Shown here one piece after another: positions 53,313 to 62,069 of a stretch of DNA of 64,000 bases. The translations under genes were made by a program, and so were the position numbers. Positions within the stretch are counted from its first letter, which is position 1. Each line of letters begins with the position of its first letter. The stretch spans positions 237,476 through 301,475 of the forward strand of contig MELF01000017.1 of assembly GCA_001767525.1 (NCBI GenBank), in the 5' to 3' direction. The notes below the pieces were generated by a model, which worked only from the letters and a program-made list of their open reading frames with translations, made no database searches and was not told where the DNA came from. The stretch is from Acidobacteria bacterium RIFCSPLOWO2_12_FULL_68_19. Lineage in GTDB: Bacteria > Acidobacteriota > Vicinamibacteria > Vicinamibacterales > UBA2999.

Positions 53313-53965
53313 ACGTGATTTCCCTTCTTCATTCGACGGCGCGACTGCCCGACGGGTGGAAGCCGGCTATGCAGACCTTCCTGGCGAAGGCCAGGGACCC
53401 GAAGAACGTCGAGTACCTTCTCGCGGTCAATGCAGGCGAAGCGTTCTCGCTCCCCGTGGACGCGCTGAGCGGCTGGGGCCGGTGTGCACTCGTCCAGGAG
53501 GGCGTCACCGGCCCGAACTCGGGCTACAACGCGGCGGCACAGGCGTCACGTGGCGACATCCTGATGACGATTGCCGACGACTACTTTCCGCCCGACGGGT
53601 GGGACGAACAGATCCGTGCGGTGATTCCCGACGTCGGCGAGGAAGTGGTGCTCGACGTCGATAATTCGGACGGCGTCGCACGACTGCTGCCTTTTTCGAT
53701 CCTGACACGGCCGTACTACCAGAGATACGGATACATTCTGTATCCTGCGTATCACGGATTCTTCGGCGACAACGAGTTCACCGAACAGGCCCGCCGCGAC
53801 CGCGTCATCCGGCGGGCGCGCCATATCGTGTTCGAACATCGGCACCCCGATCGCGGCACCGCGCCGATGGACGCGATCTACGCACGTCAGCGGAGTCACT
53901 TCGACGAAGGGAAGAAACTCTTCAGGGAGCGAAAGGCCAAGGGGTTTCCGAAATGGCCGGAGTGA
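53300..53965 (+). CDS. GT-A glycosyltransferase, stand-alone copy of the preceding C-terminal domain
   Basis: A 221-residue protein that matches the last 220 residues of the previous gene nearly end to end: VISLLHSTARLPDGWKPAMQ, GPNSGYNAAAQASRGDILMT then IADDYFPPDGWDEQI, EEVVLDVDNSDGVARLLPFS, YHGFFGDNEFTEQARRDRV and the tail ERKAKGFPKWPE. It must have come from a partial tandem duplication. The GTG at 53300 sits 13 bases inside the preceding gene; a GTG five codons on is another choice. The ADDYFPP site suggests a metal-dependent GT2-like enzyme; its sugar is unknown. Confidence 0.75.
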   Translation: MAGLNVISLLHSTARLPDGWKPAMQTFLAKARDPKNVEYLLAVNAGEAFSLPVDALSGWGRCALVQEGVTGPNSGYNAAAQASRGDILMTIADDYFPPDGWDEQIRAVIPDVGEEVVLDVDNSDGVARLLPFSILTRPYYQRYGYILYPAYHGFFGDNEFTEQARRDRVIRRARHIVFEHRHPDRGTAPMDAIYARQRSHFDEGKKLFRERKAKGFPKWPE

Positions 53966-53980
53966 GGCGTCTCCGAGGAC

Positions 53981-54721
53981 ATGGATGAGCCGCACCTGTC
54001 CGTCGTCATTCCCGCCTACAACGAGTCACGGCGCCTGCTCGACACGCTCCAGCGATGCACGGCCCGGCTCCAGCACGTGGCACCGAGCTGGGAAATCATC
54101 GTTGTCGACGACGGCAGCGAGGACGACACGCGTGCGATTGCAGGCGACGTCGCAGCGCGCGACCCGCGGGTACGCGTGATCGCCGCAGCGCACGGCGGGA
54201 AGGGCGCCGCCGTGCGCCGAGGCATGCTGGCGGCCCGCGGGCGCTGGCGCTTCTTCGCCGATGCCGACCTGTCGATGGACCTCGAGCAGTTGCCGCAATT
54301 CCTCGCCGCCGACGCCGACGTGATCATCGCGTCGCGTGAAGCGCCGGGGGCCCGGCGCCTTGGGGAACCATGGTCGCGGCACCTGATCGGACGCGCATTC
54401 AACCTGTTCGTGCGGCTCGCGGCGGTGCCCGGCATTGACGACACGCAGTGCGGGTACAAGCTGTTCTCGTCCGAGGCTGTCCTGCGGCTCTTTCCGCTCG
54501 CCCGGCTGAACGGCTTCGCCTTCGACGTCGAACTGCTCTACCTCGCGCGTCGTGCCGGCCTGCGAATCCGCGAAGTGCCCATCACGTGGGTGTACCGAGC
54601 CGGGAGCCGGGTCCGCCTTCGCACGGGGCTCGCGGCGTTCCTGCAGGTTCTCGAGATTCGCTGGAACGACCTGCTCGGACGATACGACGCAGCCGCCCTC
54701 CGGATACCGCAGCCGCCATGA
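53981..54721 (+). CDS. ALG5/DPM1-like family 2 glycosyltransferase
   Basis: A 246-residue GT2 enzyme: LSVVIPAYNESRRLLDTLQR, EIIVVDDGSEDDT, AHGGKGAAVRRGMLAARG, FFADADLSMDLEQLPQFL (DAD as metal site) and DDTQCGYKLFSSEAV. The GGKGAAVRxG and DTQCGYK blocks are those of dolichyl- or polyprenyl-phosphate glucosyltransferases. There is no membrane tail. It starts 15 bases after the preceding stop and overlaps the following membrane protein by ATGA. It probably loads a sugar onto polyprenyl phosphate, with the membrane protein downstream as the natural user. Confidence 0.9.
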   Translation: MDEPHLSVVIPAYNESRRLLDTLQRCTARLQHVAPSWEIIVVDDGSEDDTRAIAGDVAARDPRVRVIAAAHGGKGAAVRRGMLAARGRWRFFADADLSMDLEQLPQFLAADADVIIASREAPGARRLGEPWSRHLIGRAFNLFVRLAAVPGIDDTQCGYKLFSSEAVLRLFPLARLNGFAFDVELLYLARRAGLRIREVPITWVYRAGSRVRLRTGLAAFLQVLEIRWNDLLGRYDAAALRIPQPP

Positions 54722-56145
54722 GATCCATCCAGGCGCATCCGTGGGCGTGGGGCGCGGCAGGCGTGGCGGTATCGCTGGCCCTTGGCCTCTCGTGGTGTAT
54801 CGCGCAGTCGCCGCTGACGCTCTACGACGGCTTGGGGCCGATTCTCGATTCCGTGCGGTCGGCGAGCCTCGCCGACAGGTTCTACGGGGGACTGTACTCC
54901 GTCGGCTACTGGCGGCCGCTGCGCCTGGCGCAGATCAAGGCGGTCGTCGACCTGTCGGCGGGGAATCCGATCCCGTACTTCACAGCCGTCCACGTCGGCC
55001 TCGTCGGGGCCACCTTCGTACTCTTCGCGGTCTGGGTGCGGCCGCGGTCGTTCGCGGAGTTCACCGCCGCCGCCATCGCGCTCACGGTCCTCGCCGGCCA
55101 TCATGGATTCTTCGTGCTGTTCAGCGAGGCCTATCCCATCAATCATTTCCTGGAGATCGTCGTCCTCACGCTGGTCGTCGCGGTGATGGCGCGGGGCGAC
55201 CCGCGCTGGTGGAAGGACGTGCTCGCGTCGCTGCTGCTCGCGATCGGCGCCCTCACGCTCGAGTCGGGGCTCCTCATCGGCGTCGCCGCGGCCGCGTGCC
55301 GGCTCGTGGGCTGGCGCGGGATCTCATGGCGAGGCGCGTCGGCCGCCCTCGTCCTGGTCGCCGCGTATTTCTGGATCCGCTTCGTCGTCCTCGGAATCCC
55401 TTCCCCGGATCTCGCCGAGCGCGCCAGCGGATGGTGGCTCTCGCGGCTGGAGGCGGAGGAGATCGCGAGGCGCTTCGGCGCACATCCCCTTCCGCTGTAC
55501 GCGTACAACGTGATGGCGGGGTTGGTCGGCGCGCTGTTGTCCGAGCCGAAGCAGGGGGTGTGGTCGTTCGTGCGCCGACTGCTCGATGGGAACGTTCGCC
55601 CGTGGATGGCGATGCAGATCGTATCGAGCGTACTGGTCACGGGCGCCATGGTGGCGGCGCTGCCGGTGGCGCTGTCACACTGGCGCCGCCGGGTCATCGA
55701 CGATCGTGACCGATTCGTGCTCCTCGCATTCGCCATGCTCGCCGCCAATGCCGTCCTCGCCTTCTCCTACGTCAAGGACGAAGTGCTGAGCGTCGGCGTT
55801 GGCTTCTACGCCGCTGGCGCCTTCGCGGTCCTGGCCGGCCTGAGCGATCGCCTGCGGACGCGTCGCGGTGCGGCGGCGGCCGTCGGGGCACTGCTGCTCG
55901 TGGCCACATCCGTCCTCTGGAGCGCGCGGACAGTGGGGACCTTCTTCGCGCTCCAGCGACACGCGTACACCGTTGCGACCGATTGGGCCATGTATTCGCT
56001 CGCGCAGGAGCTCCCGCGCGATTGGGACTTCGGTCCGACCCGTCAGTTGTTCCTCGAGTTGCAGCGCCGGAACATCGCGCGTGACGTCCCACATCCGGCG
56101 TTCACCAAACAGCGATATGTGGACGAGCTCCTCGAAGTCGAATAG
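54718..56145 (+). CDS. Multi-span membrane protein, GT-C-like or unknown
   Basis: A 475-residue protein with about ten hydrophobic spans. It opens with a span (WGAAGVAVSLALGLSWCIA) and an outside loop SPLTLYDGLGPILDSVRSAS then LADRFYGGLYSVGYWRPLRL; FFVLFSEAYPINHFLEIVVL and YVKDEVLSVGVGFYAAGAFA are later spans. The build of acidic early loop and many spans is that of GT-C enzymes, but no decisive motif is visible. It is coupled by ATGA to the ALG5-like gene, which supports a polyprenyl-phosphate-sugar-dependent transferase. It has no PCFR end, unlike the other such proteins here. Confidence 0.65.
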   Translation: MRSIQAHPWAWGAAGVAVSLALGLSWCIAQSPLTLYDGLGPILDSVRSASLADRFYGGLYSVGYWRPLRLAQIKAVVDLSAGNPIPYFTAVHVGLVGATFVLFAVWVRPRSFAEFTAAAIALTVLAGHHGFFVLFSEAYPINHFLEIVVLTLVVAVMARGDPRWWKDVLASLLLAIGALTLESGLLIGVAAAACRLVGWRGISWRGASAALVLVAAYFWIRFVVLGIPSPDLAERASGWWLSRLEAEEIARRFGAHPLPLYAYNVMAGLVGALLSEPKQGVWSFVRRLLDGNVRPWMAMQIVSSVLVTGAMVAALPVALSHWRRRVIDDRDRFVLLAFAMLAANAVLAFSYVKDEVLSVGVGFYAAGAFAVLAGLSDRLRTRRGAAAAVGALLLVATSVLWSARTVGTFFALQRHAYTVATDWAMYSLAQELPRDWDFGPTRQLFLELQRRNIARDVPHPAFTKQRYVDELLEVE

Positions 56146-56602
56146 CGTCGTCCTCGGGGTCGCGGCGGCGGCGCCCCTCGCGGTTGCGCTGTTCTCGCTG
56201 CTGCTCGGGCTCGGCGTGCCACCGGTCGCGGAGTGGTTCTGGCCGACGCCGACGACGAACATCGCCGAGGCCGCCGCGATGGATGACGCCGCCCGGGTCC
56301 GGTGGCTGGCGGCGCAAGGCGCGCCCCTCGACGTCCCCTTGCCGGTTCGGGACGATGTGCGGGCGAGCGCCGTACCGCGCTCGATGACTCCCCTGGAGGC
56401 CGCCATCCGGCACCGCGCCGAGTACGTTCCGGGACTGCTGCTGGAACTCGGCCTGCGCCCGTCAACAGACGAGGCACGCCGCCTCTACTGTCTGGCGACT
56501 GCGATCGAGGCAACGCGGGCGGCAACGCTACTTCAGGAACGGTTCGATATTCCCACCGGATCGTGCACTCTCGCGTCCACGGGGCCAGGCGCGTCGCGCT
56601 GA
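56117..56602 (+). CDS. Membrane-anchored ankyrin-like small protein
   Basis: A 161-residue protein whose ATG lies 29 bases inside the preceding gene. Residues 10-33 form a membrane span or uncleaved signal (VVLGVAAAAPLAVALFSLLL). The soluble part has MDDAARVRWLAAQGAPLD, MTPLEAAIRHRAEYVPGLLL then ELG, and YCLATAIEATRAATLLQERF, which follow the helix-turn-helix rhythm of ankyrin repeats. It may be an adaptor for the membrane protein before it. It ends five bases from the convergent smpB. The family is assigned only by pattern. Confidence 0.6.
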   Translation: MWTSSSKSNSVVLGVAAAAPLAVALFSLLLGLGVPPVAEWFWPTPTTNIAEAAAMDDAARVRWLAAQGAPLDVPLPVRDDVRASAVPRSMTPLEAAIRHRAEYVPGLLLELGLRPSTDEARRLYCLATAIEATRAATLLQERFDIPTGSCTLASTGPGASR

Positions 56603-56607
56603 CGCCT

Positions 56608-57090
56608 CTACCGGCGGCGCGCCTTGACGGCCGCGCGCGTCTCGCGATCGATCTCGCGCCGGCGGATGGTCTCGCGTTTGTCGTGCGCCTGCTTCCCCTT
56701 GGCGAGCGCCAGCGCCACCTTCACGCGGCCGTTCTTGAAGTACATCCGCAGCGGCACGAGCGTGAGCCCCTTCTCGGCGACGCGCCCCGCGAGCTTCCGA
56801 ATCTCGTAGTCGTGCAGCAGCAGCTTCCGCTGCCGCCGCTCGTCGTGATGCGCGTACCCCGTGTGGCTGTACGGACTGATGTGCACGTTGAGCAGCCACA
56901 CCTCGCCCTTCTCGACCCGGGCGAAGCTGTCGCGGAGGTTGACGCGCCCTTCGCGGATCGCCTTGACCTCGGTGCCTTGGAGCATGACGCCCGCCTCCCA
57001 CGTGTCGAGAACGTGGTAGTCGTGCAGCGCCTTGCGGTTGTCGGCGATCACGCGCTCTGAGGTGTCGGCGCGTCGTTCCTGTGTTCGCAT
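56608..57090 (-). CDS. smpB: SsrA-binding protein SmpB
   Basis: A 160-residue protein with the full SmpB pattern: ADNRKALHDYHVLDTWEAGV, LQGTEVKAIREGRVNLRDSF, LLNVHISPYS, RKLLLHDYEI then RKLAGRVAEKGLTLVPLRMY, and GKQAHDKRETIRRREIDRE. It carries tmRNA into stalled ribosomes for trans-translation. The amino end is a few residues longer than in E. coli. It is a housekeeping gene that marks the edge of the polysaccharide region; no tmRNA gene was seen in the window. Confidence 0.97.
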   Translation of the reverse strand: MRTQERRADTSERVIADNRKALHDYHVLDTWEAGVMLQGTEVKAIREGRVNLRDSFARVEKGEVWLLNVHISPYSHTGYAHHDERRQRKLLLHDYEIRKLAGRVAEKGLTLVPLRMYFKNGRVKVALALAKGKQAHDKRETIRRREIDRETRAAVKARRR

Positions 57091-57285
57091 GGGCTCAGTC
57101 GCCGACTATACTCGATGAGCCCCGCGGTGGAGACGCGCAGCGGGCGCGACATGAGTTCGATGCGACCGCATCTCTGGACCGTTGCCGTCCCGCGGCGCCG
57201 CTCTTCATGGTCCTGGGCCTCGTGTTGTGGTGGACGCCGCAGTTGCGGGTGCTGACCGACGCGGGATGAAGGTATCCTTGGCGCA

Positions 57286-58935
57286 GTGACCCTTGCGATC
57301 GCGCTGGCGCAGATCAATCCCACCGTCGGAGCCGTCGCCGCCAACGCCGCGCTCATCCGGCGCGCGCGCGACGAGGCCGCCGCGCTGGGCGCCGACCTCG
57401 TCGTGTTCTCGGAGCTCGCCGTCGTGGGATACCCGCCGGAGGATCTCGTGCTGCGGCCAGCGCTCGTCCAGGCGGCCGCCGCCGTCCTGGGCGAACTGGA
57501 ACTCGAGAGCGCACACGGGGGGCCCGGCCTGGTCGTCACGCTCCCCTGGGCCGCCAACGGCCGCGTCTACAACGCCGCCGCGCTCGTCGCCGACGGACGC
57601 CTGGAGGTCCGATTCAAGCACGAGCTGCCGAACTACGGCGTCTTCGACGAGAAGCGCGTGTTCGCTCCCGGCCCGCTGCCCGACCCGGTCGTCTTCCGAC
57701 ACGTGCGGGTCGGGCTTCCAATCTGCGAGGACATCTGGCTGCCGGCGTGCCCGGCGCACCTGGCGAGCAAGGGGGCCGAGCTGCTCCTCGTGCCGAACGG
57801 CTCGCCGTTCGAGGTCGAGAAGTTCCATCAGCGCCTCGACCTGGCCGGCCACCGCGTTGTCGAGACGGGCCTTCCCCTCGTCTACGTGAACCAGGTGGGC
57901 GGGCAGGACGAACTGGTGTTCGACGGCGGCTCCTTCGTCATGAACCAGAACGGGACGCTTGCGCACCTGCTGCCCTTCTGGCGCGAGGCCCTCGTCCTCT
58001 CGCACTGGCGCAAGCAGGACGGCCACTACTGCTGCGACGGGAACGCGGCCTGGAGCGCCGAACCGCGCCTGGCCTCGATCTACAGCGCGATGATGCTGGG
58101 CCTGCGCGACTATGTGGGGAAGAACGGCTTTCGCGGCATCGTGCTGGGCCTCTCAGGCGGCATCGATTCCGCCCTGACGGCGGCGGTAGCGGTCGACGCG
58201 CTCGGGGCCGACCGGGTCCGCGGCGTCCGCCTGCCGTCGCGCTTCACGAGTGAGGCGAGCTCGCGCGACGCGGCGGACTCAGCCGAGGCCCTCGGCATCC
58301 CTCTGGAGACGGTGTCGATCGAGCCGCCGGTCGCGGCCTTCGAACAGCTGCTCGGCCCCGTCTTCTCGGGGCGTGCCCGCGACGTGACGGAGGAGAATCT
58401 GCAGGCTCGTGCGCGCGGCGTGCTGCTCATGGCGCTCTCGAACAAGTTCGGCGATCTGCTCGTGACGACCGGCAACAAGTCGGAGATGTCGGTGGGCTAC
58501 GCCACGCTGTACGGCGACATGTGCGGCGGCTACTCGGTCCTGAAGGACGTGTACAAGACCGAGGTCTACGCCCTGGCGCGGTGGCGGAACGCCAACGTAC
58601 CCGGCGGCGGCCGCGGCCCTGGAAGCCGAGTCATTCCGGAGTCGTCGCTGACGAAGGCGCCGACGGCCGAGCTGCGCCCGAACCAGACCGACCAGGACAC
58701 GCTGCCTCCCTACGAGATCCTCGACGCGATTCTCAACGCCCTCATCGAAGAGGAGCGGAGCGTCGACGACATCGTGGCGCGCGGCTTCGCGCGTGAGACC
58801 GTGACGCGCGTCCAGCGCCTCCTGTACACCGCGGAGTACAAGCGGCGCCAGGCGCCGCCGGGCGTCAAGATCACCCGCAGGAGCTTCGGCCGCGACCGCC
58901 GCTATCCTCTGACGAACGCATTCAGGGAATCGTAG
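57286..58935 (+). CDS. nadE: Glutamine-dependent NAD+ synthetase
   Basis: A 549-residue enzyme of two domains. The N-terminal nitrilase-type amidase has its triad at E43 (FSELAVVGYP), K111 (RFKHELPNYGVFDE) and C147 (GLPICEDIW). The C-terminal synthetase has the ATP PP-loop LGLSGGIDSA around 288-296, TGNKSEMSVGYATLYGDMCG and TKAPTAELRPNQTDQDTLPP. It amidates deamido-NAD with glutamine-derived ammonia. The start is the GTG at 57286; the protein then begins MTLAIALAQINPTVG, as the family does. The 195 bases before it hold no gene I can support, only the likely promoter (a TATCCT lies shortly before the GTG). Confidence 0.95.
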   Translation: MTLAIALAQINPTVGAVAANAALIRRARDEAAALGADLVVFSELAVVGYPPEDLVLRPALVQAAAAVLGELELESAHGGPGLVVTLPWAANGRVYNAAALVADGRLEVRFKHELPNYGVFDEKRVFAPGPLPDPVVFRHVRVGLPICEDIWLPACPAHLASKGAELLLVPNGSPFEVEKFHQRLDLAGHRVVETGLPLVYVNQVGGQDELVFDGGSFVMNQNGTLAHLLPFWREALVLSHWRKQDGHYCCDGNAAWSAEPRLASIYSAMMLGLRDYVGKNGFRGIVLGLSGGIDSALTAAVAVDALGADRVRGVRLPSRFTSEASSRDAADSAEALGIPLETVSIEPPVAAFEQLLGPVFSGRARDVTEENLQARARGVLLMALSNKFGDLLVTTGNKSEMSVGYATLYGDMCGGYSVLKDVYKTEVYALARWRNANVPGGGRGPGSRVIPESSLTKAPTAELRPNQTDQDTLPPYEILDAILNALIEEERSVDDIVARGFARETVTRVQRLLYTAEYKRRQAPPGVKITRRSFGRDRRYPLTNAFRES

Positions 58936-58953
58936 TTGCCCGGCACATTCCCC

Positions 58954-60585
58954 ATGAACCGGCGCCTGGTCGCGGCCGTCGGCATGCTCGTGGGCACGCT
59001 CGTCTGGCGACTGCTGACCTTTACCGGCTTCACCAACGACCACTACGCGCACCTGGCGCTCGCCCAGCAGATGCTGCTCGGCGATCGCCCGATCCGCGAC
59101 TTCACCGATCCCGGCTGGCCGCTGACCTACATGATTTCCGCCGCAGCATGGCGCCTCGCGGGAAGTGCCATGTGGGTGGAGTGGACGATCACCGCGGGGG
59201 CGTTCGCGTGTGCCGCCGCTTTCACGGTCGCCGCCGCCCAGCGCCTGTCCGGATCGGTGGCCATCGCGGTGCTGGTCACCGCGATCCAGGTGCTCATCTC
59301 GCCCCGCACGTACGCGTACCCGAAGCTGCTCCCGTACGCGGCGTTCGCCTGCCTCATCGTCCAGAGCGGCGCCTTGTCGCGGCGACGCCTCGCGCTGCTG
59401 GGACTGCTCATCGGCGCCGCGTTCCTCCTGCGACACGATCATGGGCTCTGGATCGGCCTTGCGACGCTGGCGTATCTTGCCCTCTCCACGCCAAGCCTGC
59501 GCGACCGTGCCCTCGCGACTCGCATCTCGATCGTCGCAGCGACGACCGCGCTCCTGCTTCTGCCGTGGCTGCTCTTCGTGGCTGCAAACGGCGGCCTCGT
59601 CTCCTATTTCGCAACCGCGATCGAGTACGCCCGCGCCGAGGCGAACTTCTCGATGCTTCGGTCGCTTCCATGGTTCCGCATGCCTTCGGACGATTCGGCG
59701 ATCGCGGCGCTCGTCAGCGGGCCCAACGCCGACGCCTGGCTCTTCTGGCTGTTCTGGGCGCTGCCGGTGGCCGGGGCTGCGATCGTCGCGCGCCGGTGGC
59801 GCCGGAGGGCGGAGCGGTGGCCGGGCGAGCTCGCCGCGGTCGGCGCGCTGTGCGTCCTGGCCGCGACGGTGAACGCGGGATTCCTCCGCGACATCCTTCG
59901 AACCAGGTTCGGCGACGCTACCGCGCCCGCCGCGCTCCTCGGCGCCTGGCTCCTCGGCGTGGCGTGGACCGGCCCGTGGCGTCTTCGTGCGGCTCAACGG
60001 ATCGTTCAACTGACGGCCGCACTGGGCATCGTCGTGTCGTTCATCGCGGTCGGGCATGTGGCGGATCTCGGCGACCGGTTCGAGCGAACCAACATTGGAG
60101 CCGGCCCGACCGGCGTGGCCGAACGATTCCTCCAGCACGTACGGTTGCTGCAACTGCCGCATCGGCAGGAGCTGATGCCGCCAAGCCGGACCTCAGCCGT
60201 ATTGATGCCCTTCTTCGCCTACCTCGACAGGTGCACGATCGCGACGGACCGCCTGATCGTGACCGGCGAGTTTCCGGACGTTGTCGTGCTGTCCGGGCGC
60301 GGCTTTGCCAGCGACGGCGTCGTCTTCGGCGCGTGGTACTCGTCGACCGCGAATCAGCCCCGCACGCTCGAGCGCCTGCGCGGGCATCCCGCCTTGTTTG
60401 TCGTCGCTGCCGACGATCCGGCACGCTTTCACCGGTGGTTTCCCCTTGTCGCCCGTTTCGTCGACGAGGAGTACGCGCCGTTCGCGGCACTCGGGGGTGA
60501 AGGCGTGCACGTGCCGGTTCTCGTCGACCGTCGGCGCCGACCGGCGCGCGTCGACGCCGAAACGGGCTGGCCGTGCTATCGGTGA
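58954..60585 (+). CDS. GT-C-like membrane protein (paralogue 4), ends in PCYR
   Basis: A 543-residue multi-span protein related to the GT-C-like copies in Region 2. Shared points are the post-span-1 loop (LLGDRPIRDFTDPGWPL, compare GDHPYRDFFEWG), FLLRHDHGLWIGL in the place of FLFRHDHGVYIG, the soluble tail with DRLIVTGEFPDVVVLSGR and an end at GWPCYR. It lacks the extra VxW segment of two of them. ATG 58954 starts 19 bases after the nadE stop; a TTG at 58936 is another possibility. It may be read through from nadE. Likely a lipid-linked-sugar transferase. Confidence 0.7.
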   Translation: MNRRLVAAVGMLVGTLVWRLLTFTGFTNDHYAHLALAQQMLLGDRPIRDFTDPGWPLTYMISAAAWRLAGSAMWVEWTITAGAFACAAAFTVAAAQRLSGSVAIAVLVTAIQVLISPRTYAYPKLLPYAAFACLIVQSGALSRRRLALLGLLIGAAFLLRHDHGLWIGLATLAYLALSTPSLRDRALATRISIVAATTALLLLPWLLFVAANGGLVSYFATAIEYARAEANFSMLRSLPWFRMPSDDSAIAALVSGPNADAWLFWLFWALPVAGAAIVARRWRRRAERWPGELAAVGALCVLAATVNAGFLRDILRTRFGDATAPAALLGAWLLGVAWTGPWRLRAAQRIVQLTAALGIVVSFIAVGHVADLGDRFERTNIGAGPTGVAERFLQHVRLLQLPHRQELMPPSRTSAVLMPFFAYLDRCTIATDRLIVTGEFPDVVVLSGRGFASDGVVFGAWYSSTANQPRTLERLRGHPALFVVAADDPARFHRWFPLVARFVDEEYAPFAALGGEGVHVPVLVDRRRRPARVDAETGWPCYR

Positions 60586-60588
60586 TTT

Positions 60589-60697
60589 GGCGGGTCCAAA
60601 AGGACCCGCCCTACGTATTCGTGGAAAACCAGACCCGCCCCACGTGCCTGGTAGGCCGGGTCCTTTCGGACCCGGCTCACGCGCGCGTGGAAAACCA
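60589..60697. repeat. 66-bp tandem repeat carrying two GGGTCC palindromes
   Basis: Hairpin 1 (arms GGCGGGTCC and GGACCCGCC, loop AAAA) is at 60589-60610; hairpin 2 (arms GCCGGGTCC and GGACCCGGC, loop TTTC) is at 60655-60676. The word CGTGGAAAACCA is at 60620-60631 and again at 60686-60697. All three offsets equal 66, so this is one unit in two copies. Hairpin 1 follows the plus-strand stop by three bases and hairpin 2 ends just before the minus-strand stop, so they can serve as terminators in both directions. The second copy runs into the last seven codons of the methyltransferase. Confidence 0.75.
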
Positions 60698-62056
60698 CAC
60701 CAGCATCCGTTCGCCGCCGGGCACCGCTTCCTGCCGGATGACGCGCGCCCGCGTGCGGAGGAGACCGAGGAAGTTCTCGAACGTGTACTCGCGGAAGATC
60801 TCGTCGCGCCCCCTGAAGAGTTGTCGCGCCCGCGCGTCGGTGGACGGAACGAACCCTACGACGCCCTCGGGCGCCAGCGTTGTCAGCAGGTCGACGATCT
60901 CCGGGAGCGGCACGTTCCGCGCGATCGCCATGTGGTGCACCACCGCCAGCGCCAGCAGCGCGTCCGGCCGCCCCCGCTCGACGAGCCCCTGCCGCTCTTC
61001 TCCGCGCCACCCCTGGCCAGGCGAGGGATTGACGAGATCTACGAGGAGCGGCAGCAGCGCCAGCTCCCAGTCTCGCGCCCGCGCGAACGCCCGGTCGAGC
61101 GCCCCGGCATCGCTGTCGATCCCGACGACGTAGCGCGCCCCTGCCTGCAGTGCGACCTCGGCGTAGCGGCCGGTGTTGCATCCCAGATCCCAGAGCAGCC
61201 CCGGCGCCACTTGCCGGGCGAAATCGTCGACGAACGCGGCAATCGCGCGCGACTCATCGTCCGGCACCGTCGTGTCGTACCCCGCCCACGTGGTGCGATC
61301 GAGGCCGCGCGGCGAGAGCTGCGCGATCCACTGGCGCAGCGACGAGAACATCCCGCGCAGGCCGTCCTTCGGCATCCGGGCGCGGGCGACCCGCCGCTCC
61401 ATCCCGGGCCGGCCGGCCAGCCGCTGCAGCCGCACCGGCGCGACGACGTTCGTCAGCACGTTCCAGCGGAGCTTCTGGCGCCACGGCAGGAGGCGAACGA
61501 GCTCGTCGCCCGGAATGCCGTCAATCCGGCCGCGGTACCACGGCTGGAACTCGACGCCCAGCAGACTCTGCAGCAGCAGCGGATGGAGGAACTGCTCGCA
61601 GAACTGCCGGTGCGCAGCCCAGAGCTCGCCGTCGCCGTAGGGGCGGAACGCGAGATGGTCGATGAAGACGGGACGCGCGCCGACCAACTGCACGTTGTAA
61701 GCGCTCGCGTCCGTCAGGACGACGCCCGCGTCGAGCGCCTCCATCTGGATATCGAGGTGCAGCAGCGCCGCCGCCTGCAGCGCCCGGAACGGCCACTCGT
61801 ACGGGTAGGAGACGAACGGCAGCGGCGGGTGCTCCAGGACGAGCCGCACATCGGGATGCCCGTCCAGGCCGGAGGCCACTTCCCGCTCGGGCCACAGCCG
61901 CCCGCTCGCGACCAGCCCCTCGACGAGCCCGGTGGCTCTGACCGCGCGCACGTGTGGCAGGCCGTATTCGGTGACCGCGCGCCGGACGTGCGGGCCATCG
62001 TGGAAGAGGAAGCCTGCGGGATCGCGGAACGACGCGGGATGTCGATGCACGCTCAC
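60677..62056 (-). CDS. Class I SAM-dependent methyltransferase with large N-terminal domain
   Basis: About 459 residues. The C-terminal half has LLWDLGCNTGRYAEVALQAG and VVGIDSDAGALDRAFARAR, a class I SAM site, then DALLALAVVHHMAIARNVPL. The N-terminal half has HLDIQMEALDAGVVLTDASA then YNVQLVGARPVFIDHLAFRP, which looks like a kinase-like active-site loop (D-x-x-x-x-N and xxIDH), as found in some nodulation-type methyltransferases; the rest of a kinase fold is not obvious. GTG 62056 is chosen since SVHRHPASFRDPAGFLFHDG reads as a protein start; no ribosome site decides it. Its final codons lie inside the 66-bp repeat. Confidence 0.75.
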   Translation of the reverse strand: MSVHRHPASFRDPAGFLFHDGPHVRRAVTEYGLPHVRAVRATGLVEGLVASGRLWPEREVASGLDGHPDVRLVLEHPPLPFVSYPYEWPFRALQAAALLHLDIQMEALDAGVVLTDASAYNVQLVGARPVFIDHLAFRPYGDGELWAAHRQFCEQFLHPLLLQSLLGVEFQPWYRGRIDGIPGDELVRLLPWRQKLRWNVLTNVVAPVRLQRLAGRPGMERRVARARMPKDGLRGMFSSLRQWIAQLSPRGLDRTTWAGYDTTVPDDESRAIAAFVDDFARQVAPGLLWDLGCNTGRYAEVALQAGARYVVGIDSDAGALDRAFARARDWELALLPLLVDLVNPSPGQGWRGEERQGLVERGRPDALLALAVVHHMAIARNVPLPEIVDLLTTLAPEGVVGFVPSTDARARQLFRGRDEIFREYTFENFLGLLRTRARVIRQEAVPGGERMLVWFSTRA

Positions 62057-62069
62057 CCGCGTGTCGAGG

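Noticed and set aside
57091..57285. 62-residue plus-strand frame before nadE
   Set aside because: No ribosome site, its start lies inside smpB on the other strand, and its composition is not protein-like; more likely the nadE promoter region.
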